A stretch of DNA of 64,000 nt from Polynucleobacter sp. AP-Sving-400A-A2 (GTDB lineage Bacteria; Pseudomonadota; Gammaproteobacteria; Burkholderiales; Burkholderiaceae): the NCBI RefSeq assembly GCF_018688155.1, contig NZ_CP061312.1:62001-126000 (forward strand). Reading direction: 5' to 3'. Made by a program: the position numbers and the translations under genes. Of this stretch, positions 58,827 through 64,000 are shown one piece after another. The notes beneath the pieces are model-generated. The model was not told the DNA's origin. It worked only from the letters and a program-made list of their open reading frames with translations, and ran no database searches. Numbering within the stretch: the first letter of the stretch is position 1; each line of letters starts with the position of its first letter.

Positions 58827-60143
58827 CTAATGCTCTTCTAGCTTGGAGTGCGAGGCGAATAATTTGGGAAGCAACTTAATCAGGGCGTCACGCTCAGCGC
58901 CATTGGAATGTTGTAAAGCATGCAATGAGCCATGCAAGAACTTATTAGTTAAGCCTTGCGCCATTGCATTGAGAACCTCTTGGGGATCATCACCACGCAT
59001 CAATCGTTTCATGGCACGATCCAGTTCAAGCTGCCTGAGATGCTCACCTTGTTGCTGAATATCCTGAATGAGTGGCACAGTCTTGCGACCTTGCATCCAG
59101 TGCATGAAATTACCAACACGATCTTCAATGATCGCTTCAGCCTGACTCACTGCTGCTTGACGTAAGGAAGTACCCGTCTGAATCATCACGCCTAAATCAT
59201 CAACTGTATATAAGTAGATGTCATTTAAGCGGCTAATCTCTGGCTCAAAGTCGCGGGGAACCGCTAGATCAATCATAACCATGGGTTTACGACGACGTTG
59301 CTTCAAAGCACTCTCTACCATTCCTAATCCGATAATCGGCAGTGATGATGCTGTACTTGAAATGATGATGTCAAATTCATGTAATCGACTTGGCAGATCT
59401 GAGAGCTTGAATGATTCTGCCTCAACATCTTGAATAGAAATCGAATCTGCTAATTCTTGCCCGCGCTCAATCGTGCGATTAGAAATTGCCACTGCTTTAG
59501 GCTTACGTGCCACGAAATGGGTGGCGCATAGTGTGATCATGTCGCCAGCGCCAATAAATAGAACGCGTTGATCAGTAATACTTTCAAAAATGCGTTCAGC
59601 CAATCGAACTGATGCGGCTGCCATCGAGATTGAGTGAGCACCAATTTCTGTAGAGCCGCGAACTTCTTTTGCGACTGCAAAGGTTTTCTGAAAGAGTTGA
59701 TTGAGATAAGTGCCAAGGACGCCTGCATCATTTGCAGTACGCACAGCATCTTTCATCTGACCCAAGATTTGGGTTTCGCCGATCACCATAGAATCTAATC
59801 CACAGGCAACTCTAAAAGCATGACGTACCGCATCAGATTGCGGTAGTGAATAAATGTGAGGCTCTAAACTACTTGGAGCAAGTTGTTGGGTTTTGGCTAA
59901 CCAATCAAAAGTAGCTTCATGCAACAGGCTCGCTGCATCTGCATCGTTAGCAGCGCAGTAGAGCTCAGTTCGATTGCAGGTAGACAGAATTGTGGCCTCC
60001 GGCAGGCCGGCCTGATTCGCACCAACAAGATGTTGGCGAAGATCGTGCAACGCTTCTTGAAGAAATTCAGGGTCAAAGGCTACTTTTTCCCGAATGGCGA
60101 CCGGCGCTGTGTGATGATTGATGCCGAGTGTCAACAACTTCAT
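58827..60143 (-). CDS. hemA: Glutamyl-tRNA reductase
   Basis: A 438-residue enzyme that reduces glutamyl-tRNA to glutamate-1-semialdehyde, the first step of the C5 haem route. [14 protein letters not shown] is at the N-terminus, the catalytic cysteine in [13 protein letters not shown] near residue 55, and the NADPH domain has [18 protein letters not shown] near residue 195. With hemB at 10.3 kb it shows that haem is made by the C5 pathway. It is divergent from the small membrane protein gene. Confidence 0.96.
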   Translation of the reverse strand: MKLLTLGINHHTAPVAIREKVAFDPEFLQEALHDLRQHLVGANQAGLPEATILSTCNRTELYCAANDADAASLLHEATFDWLAKTQQLAPSSLEPHIYSLPQSDAVRHAFRVACGLDSMVIGETQILGQMKDAVRTANDAGVLGTYLNQLFQKTFAVAKEVRGSTEIGAHSISMAAASVRLAERIFESITDQRVLFIGAGDMITLCATHFVARKPKAVAISNRTIERGQELADSISIQDVEAESFKLSDLPSRLHEFDIIISSTASSLPIIGLGMVESALKQRRRKPMVMIDLAVPRDFEPEISRLNDIYLYTVDDLGVMIQTGTSLRQAAVSQAEAIIEDRVGNFMHWMQGRKTVPLIQDIQQQGEHLRQLELDRAMKRLMRGDDPQEVLNAMAQGLTNKFLHGSLHALQHSNGAERDALIKLLPKLFASHSKLEEH

Positions 60144-60185
60144 AATGGTGATTATAGATTTGATGTCAGCAACAAGGGGGTAGCA

Positions 60186-60443
60186 ATGGGGTTTTTAGCT
60201 TTTCTGGTGATCGGTGGCTTAACTGGCGTTTTTGCCTTGGTTTTTTACCCAGGAAAACGTCAATCTAAGCCCAAGATTCAGAAATTCCTTATGGCAGTCT
60301 TGGTTGGCAGTATTGCTGCCCTAGCTAGCTCTTATGTAGGGCAATTTGCAGGCTTATTTCAGGCGGGTCAGATGCTCGAATGGCTCAGCGCCTTAGTGGC
60401 AGCAGGTTTTGCTGGCTACCTCAATGCAGTAGCTAATCGTTAG
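60186..60443 (+). CDS. Small membrane protein, possibly GlsB/YeaQ/YmgE-like
   Basis: An 85-residue protein starting at ATG 60186, preceded by AAGGGGGTAGCA. It has three hydrophobic segments: [20 protein letters not shown] (about 4-23), [19 protein letters not shown], and [18 protein letters not shown]. The glycine-rich first helix ending in a PG turn resembles the small transglycosylase-associated family, but the similarity is weak and no function is known. It overlaps the ung stop by 4 bases and lies next to hemA. Confidence 0.65.
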   Translation: MGFLAFLVIGGLTGVFALVFYPGKRQSKPKIQKFLMAVLVGSIAALASSYVGQFAGLFQAGQMLEWLSALVAAGFAGYLNAVANR

Positions 60444-61216
60444 TTAAATAGCGTAGCTTGGGGTGTGGCGCTGGGTGTGGACTTCTTGGAGTTGACCCAG
60501 CAAATAGGGTTCTTGTGATGCTTCTCGAGCCACTCATTGGCTTTAGTGAAGTGCCTACAACTTGCCTTTGCACCAGGCTCTAGAAAGGGCCGATCTGTTT
60601 TATAGACCCCCAGCCCAGAAGGGTGGGAGGATTGCAGAATCAATTGATCTGGTGCTGCCTCAATCAGCGGGAGCTTAGATTGGGCATGGCCACCCCACAG
60701 CATCCAAGCCAAATTGGGCTTTTGCTGCGCTAAGGCGCTTATCAGTCGATCAATGAGAGGTTTCCAGCCCAGGTTGGCGTGACTGCCTGCTTCACCCAAT
60801 TGGACGCTGAGAGCGGTATTGAGAAGTAGGACGCCTTGCTCCGCCCAAGTGTGCAGATCACCGTTGGGAAGAGTGCCAAAACCTTCCAGTGCCAGCGCCT
60901 TGCTGATATTACGTAAGGAGCTCGGAAATTGACGAGAATTTGTTGGAATATTGCTCGGAATAGAAAAAGCCAAGCCCTGGGCTAGCCCAGGAGAGTGATA
61001 CGGATCTTGCCCCAAGATGACTACCTTCACCTGATTAAGTGGAGTCAGCGTAAGTGCTTTAAAGAAATTTTGTGGCTTTGGGCAAATCTCCTCGACCTCT
61101 TTATTGAGCTCGACTCTCAGATTGGTCTGTAGTGTTTGCCACTCAGGGGATTCAAAATAATCTCCGAGCAGGGCGCGCCAATCTTCTGGAATATCAGCCG
61201 CAGAAAATGAATGCAT
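60440..61216 (-). CDS. ung: Uracil-DNA glycosylase
   Basis: A 258-residue family 1 enzyme. The water-activating motif is VVILGQDPYHSPGLAQGLAFS near residue 70, and the uracil-recognition asparagine is in GVLLLNTALSVQLGEAGSH near residue 130. The DNA-intercalation loop reads SSHPSGLGVYK, where most enzymes have HPSPLS; the leucine is kept. It removes uracil from DNA. Its start shares one base with the stop of the upstream peptidase gene. Confidence 0.94.
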   Translation of the reverse strand: MHSFSAADIPEDWRALLGDYFESPEWQTLQTNLRVELNKEVEEICPKPQNFFKALTLTPLNQVKVVILGQDPYHSPGLAQGLAFSIPSNIPTNSRQFPSSLRNISKALALEGFGTLPNGDLHTWAEQGVLLLNTALSVQLGEAGSHANLGWKPLIDRLISALAQQKPNLAWMLWGGHAQSKLPLIEAAPDQLILQSSHPSGLGVYKTDRPFLEPGAKASCRHFTKANEWLEKHHKNPICWVNSKKSTPSATPQATLFN

Positions 61217-63000
61217 TACTCAACTGGAGTAAGTGTGAACTGGGCTGGAATTTGATCATCCGCAAGAACGGTCATGCACTCGTGTTCTAAGTCATCTCGG
61301 TAAAAGCAAATCTGAATGATTTTTCCTGTGATCAAGCTAGATAACACCTTATCCCAGCGGGCAGAAGTAATGCGCTCACCATTAATGCTTGCCAGAAGAT
61401 CTCCAGCAGCTAGACCTGCTAATTGTGCAGCTCCGCCATCAAGTACATGCGTTACCTTTAGCCAGCCATTGTTATCACTATGGCGCATACCAAATTGCAG
61501 TTTTATTTGCTCTAGTTTGGAATATTTTTTTGGTTTAACTGTAATAAATTTGGAATCAATCCATTTTTGAATTGGAATATCCTCAATGCCAAAGATATAA
61601 CCAGACTTAAATTCATTCCAAGTTGTATTAAATCCTGCACCCAGAAGTGTTCGCATTAAATTATCTAAACCATCTTCAGCTATTCCATCAAGCGTGACTC
61701 CATGGGTTTGCCAAATGAGGCGCATTAAATCATCTAAGGATTGACGGTTGCTTGTAAATGCACGAATCTTGAGGTCTAAACCTAGGGCGAGTAAAGCACC
61801 CTTGCCGTAATAACTCACGACTGCATTCGGCGTATTCTCATCGGCTTGGTAGTACTTGGTCCAAGCGTCAAAAGAGCTATCTGCAAGACTTTGCTTCAAT
61901 CTTCCTGGGCCACGCAAAATACCATTCCAATTATTAGCAACTAACTGAAGGTAGGTTTTTAGATCAATACGTTTACTGCGAAATAATTGCAAGTCATCGT
62001 AGTAACTCGTAAAGCCTTCAAATAACCACAGTAAACGAGTATGGTTTCTGCGATCAAGTTGATAGGGTTGAAAGGCTTTTGGTTGAATACGTTTAACTAA
62101 CCAAGCATGGAAGTATTCATGGCTACAAAGGCCTAGAAACTCAAGATAGGATGCCTCATCAAGCGGGGAATGTATTTGGGGAATTTGATCGCGACGGCAC
62201 AGAAGAGCGGTACTGTTGCGATGCTCTAGTCCACCATATCCAGAAAGGACCGCATTGACCAAAAATAAATAATTTTGGAAAGGTGCTTGCTTAGTTTTTG
62301 GTTCAAAGAGATTAATAGTGCAGGTGCAGATCGCCTGAAGATCTGTTGCTAAACGTTCAAGATCAACTTCATGAATACAACCCTGAATGGCCATGGCATG
62401 TGACACGCCATTCGATTGCCAATGTGCAATCTGAAATTCACCCATCGCAATCGGATGATCTAAGAGATCATCATAATTTTTGGCGAGATAAAAGCCGTAA
62501 CCTTGATCATCTACTTTAGCTTGTTGTAAGCCCGTTTGAACAGTCCAGGAGTTCGCGCAAGTATCTTTAGGAGGAACCAAGACTACTGCACAGGGTGAAG
62601 ACTCCTGCCCCTTGACTGCTAAACATAAACTGCTTGGGTTGATAAAAGCACGCTCAGTATCTAGATAGGCGGCTCGTACTGAAGAATCAAATGCATATAC
62701 CGTTGTGAGAATTTCTACTGCACCAGCCACCTTGGGTAAGCGCCACTGATCGTTGTCGATTCGCTCTAAGACCAGCGCTTCATTCGGCTGGTCAAGAGCA
62801 AACGCTTCGATCGTTTCAATTTGTTTGCTGAAATCACGTATTAAATAGCTTCCTGGAATCCAGGCAGGCATTTGTAAAATCTGACCGTTGGGCGAGGGAT
62901 TCTCAATGTGTAACTTCACATGAAAGCGGTGAGAGTGCAAATCCGCAGACCAAATGGTGTACTGGATTACAGGTAGTTCAGAAGTATTGAGTTTGTTCAT
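61216..63000 (-). CDS. M61 family metallopeptidase with PDZ domain
   Basis: A 594-residue protein of the glycyl-aminopeptidase (M61) family. The N-terminal beta-domain (about 1-170) is followed by a thermolysin-like catalytic region with the zinc motif HEYFH in LGLCSHEYFHAWLVKRIQP near residue 290 and the downstream LLWLFEGFTSYYDDL, whose glutamate is the third ligand. A C-terminal PDZ domain has GLAAGDLLASINGERIT near residue 540. No signal peptide is obvious. Its substrate is unknown. Confidence 0.9.
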   Translation of the reverse strand: MNKLNTSELPVIQYTIWSADLHSHRFHVKLHIENPSPNGQILQMPAWIPGSYLIRDFSKQIETIEAFALDQPNEALVLERIDNDQWRLPKVAGAVEILTTVYAFDSSVRAAYLDTERAFINPSSLCLAVKGQESSPCAVVLVPPKDTCANSWTVQTGLQQAKVDDQGYGFYLAKNYDDLLDHPIAMGEFQIAHWQSNGVSHAMAIQGCIHEVDLERLATDLQAICTCTINLFEPKTKQAPFQNYLFLVNAVLSGYGGLEHRNSTALLCRRDQIPQIHSPLDEASYLEFLGLCSHEYFHAWLVKRIQPKAFQPYQLDRRNHTRLLWLFEGFTSYYDDLQLFRSKRIDLKTYLQLVANNWNGILRGPGRLKQSLADSSFDAWTKYYQADENTPNAVVSYYGKGALLALGLDLKIRAFTSNRQSLDDLMRLIWQTHGVTLDGIAEDGLDNLMRTLLGAGFNTTWNEFKSGYIFGIEDIPIQKWIDSKFITVKPKKYSKLEQIKLQFGMRHSDNNGWLKVTHVLDGGAAQLAGLAAGDLLASINGERITSARWDKVLSSLITGKIIQICFYRDDLEHECMTVLADDQIPAQFTLTPVE

Positions 63001-63012
63001 CAGTTTGGGCTA

Positions 63013-63738
63013 TTACTTCAGACTGCTAAATTTCTTTTCAATATCGGTGATTTGAACTGCGCCAGGAAAGCGACTGCCATCAGCAAAGAAAATAGTGGGT
63101 GTACCTGTGATGCCATAAGTTTTGGCAAAGGCCATATTTTTATCTAAGGGCGTGGTGCAGTCGCTTTTACCGCTGGGGGCAATGCCATTGATCATCCAAT
63201 CAATGTAGGCTTTCTGGGGATCAGCAGAGCACCAAATTTGTTTCGACTTTTGCGCAGAGTCAGCTGACAGAATCGGAATAAGGTAGGTATAGACCGTCAC
63301 GTTATCTAGTTGCTGCAGGGATTTATCTAAACGCTTGCAGTAGCCGCAATTCGGATCAGAAAAAATGGCCAACTGTCGACTGCCATTACCGCGTACTACT
63401 TTTAAAGCATTTGATGGATTGAGTTCAGACCATTTGATGCGATTGAGGTCTGCCTGTTTTTGCTCGGTAATATTTTTTCCGGTAGCAATCTCTATGATTT
63501 CACCCTGGATTAAATACTTACTATTCGCATCGGTATAAAACACGTCATTTCCAACTAACACTTCGTATATGCCGGAGATGGGCGATTGAGAAACACTTTT
63601 GATTTTGGTATTTGGGCCAATCTTCTTTTGGAGCTCAGATCGAACTTGCTGCTCGGATTGCGCGTTGACTATTCCCGCCAAGACAGTAAGAGAGCAAGCT
63701 AAAGCGATAGTAGAAAATAATTTATTCAAAATCAGCAT
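63013..63738 (-). CDS. dsbC: DsbC/DsbG-type periplasmic disulfide isomerase
   Basis: The start is placed at ATG 63738, giving 241 residues and a signal peptide MLILNKLFSTIALACS with cleavage after VNAQ; a TTG at 63756 or 63729 is also possible. The N-terminal dimerisation part is followed by a thioredoxin domain with CGYC in SDPNCGYCKRLDKSL near residue 115 and the cis-proline in GITGTPTIFFADG near residue 212. It needs electrons from DsbD, encoded at 8.6-10.3 kb. The start overlaps the upstream hydroxylase gene. Confidence 0.9.
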   Translation of the reverse strand: MLILNKLFSTIALACSLTVLAGIVNAQSEQQVRSELQKKIGPNTKIKSVSQSPISGIYEVLVGNDVFYTDANSKYLIQGEIIEIATGKNITEQKQADLNRIKWSELNPSNALKVVRGNGSRQLAIFSDPNCGYCKRLDKSLQQLDNVTVYTYLIPILSADSAQKSKQIWCSADPQKAYIDWMINGIAPSGKSDCTTPLDKNMAFAKTYGITGTPTIFFADGSRFPGAVQITDIEKKFSSLK

Positions 63739-64000
63739 CCCCGAGAGCGCGTTCAATAAGGCGCCGTTTAATGAAGTGACTGCGGTTGACCATACCCAGC
63801 CCCCAGTTACGTAATTGCTTTTCAGTGTTACTACTCGCTGAGAAAAGTTTTTTAAGTTTGTCTGTCACCCAGAGTAATGCGCTGGTATCGCCTTGACGTT
63901 GGCGCTCATAGCGCCGCAGAAGCACTACGTCATTGGGTGGTCGAAAAGATTCTCGTTTACCCAATACATGAAGTAGTGATGCAACATCTCTGAGACCTAA
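63722..64000 (-). CDS. UbiH/UbiF/Coq6-family FAD-dependent hydroxylase, C-terminal part
   Basis: The frame is open to the window edge, so the gene is truncated at its 5' side. The visible residues begin LGLRDVASLLHVLGKRES, the conserved FAD-binding helix of ubiquinone-biosynthesis monooxygenases, followed by DVVLLRRYERQRQGD and GLGMVNRSHFIKRRLIERALG. Such enzymes hydroxylate the ubiquinone ring; which position cannot be told from this fragment. It overlaps the start of the DsbC-like gene by about 17 bases. Confidence 0.85.
   Translation of the reverse strand, partial: LGLRDVASLLHVLGKRESFRPPNDVVLLRRYERQRQGDTSALLWVTDKLKKLFSASSNTEKQLRNWGLGMVNRSHFIKRRLIERALGDADFE

Noticed and set aside
63756..63964. 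A separate 80-residue gene at the right end on the minus strand
   Set aside because: The frame continues to the window edge with UbiH-family sequence, so it is the end of a longer gene, not a small independent one.

Overview
This window is a stretch of a betaproteobacterial chromosome. The protein sequences and gene neighbourhoods fit a small-genome Burkholderiales member, most likely Polynucleobacter or a close relative. That assignment rests on recognised gene orders (cutA-dsbD next to hemB and engB; gltBD-mla-murA-his-tat; petABC-sspAB; hemA-prfA-prmC-grxD) and on moderate GC, not on a database search. Coding density is very high, no gap between genes exceeds about 210 bases, and nearly everything is core metabolism.

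Layout. 1-8.3 kb: the distal part of the ribosomal S10-spc-alpha cluster, from the end of rplX through rplQ, including secY, infA, rpmJ and rpoA, ending in a clear intrinsic terminator. 8.3-12.0 kb: cutA-dsbD facing hemB-engB. 12.1-16.5 kb: a dihaem cytochrome c4, lysA-lptM, a frataxin gene, and aroK-aroB. 16.5-18.3 kb: a strongly reduced type IV pilus-type locus, consisting of a short secretin and an unusual one-membrane-pass protein, upstream of aroKB and divergent from PBP1A. 18.4-21.5 kb: PBP1A and an intact REP-associated tyrosine transposase. 21.6-27.9 kb: glutamate synthase. 27.9-31.9 kb: a complete Mla phospholipid-transport operon, including mlaA. 31.9-33.7 kb: an ABC-2 exporter and a BolA-like protein. 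33.7-42.3 kb: murA and the histidine pathway hisG-D-(C)-B-H-A-F-I-E with hinT; hisC is flipped to the other strand. 42.3-43.9 kb: tatABC. 43.9-49.6 kb: a more accessory segment with a Sel1-repeat protein, a porin, a TPR/O-GlcNAc-transferase-like protein and MscL. 49.7-53.8 kb: cytochrome bc1, SspA/SspB and tRNA-Thr. 53.8-60.1 kb: an MHS-type transporter, rmuC, grxD, prmC, prfA and hemA on the minus strand. 60.2-64 kb: a small membrane protein, ung, an M61 peptidase, a DsbC-like isomerase and the end of a UbiH-family hydroxylase.

Functional links. The bc1 Rieske protein has a Tat-like N-terminus and tatABC lies in the same window. hemA and hemB supply the haem used by cytochromes c4, b and c1. 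PrmC modifies the release factor encoded beside it. The envelope is well represented (Mla, murA, PBP1A, porin, LptM, MscL, DsbD/DsbC).

I found no CRISPR array, prophage, restriction system or obvious defence island. The most unusual items are the reduced secretin locus with its PilP-like fused partner, the inverted hisC with inverted repeats in the hisC/hisB gap, a RAYT gene placed just behind a terminator-like hairpin overlapping the ponA stop codon, and a recently duplicated TPR unit in the OGT-like gene.
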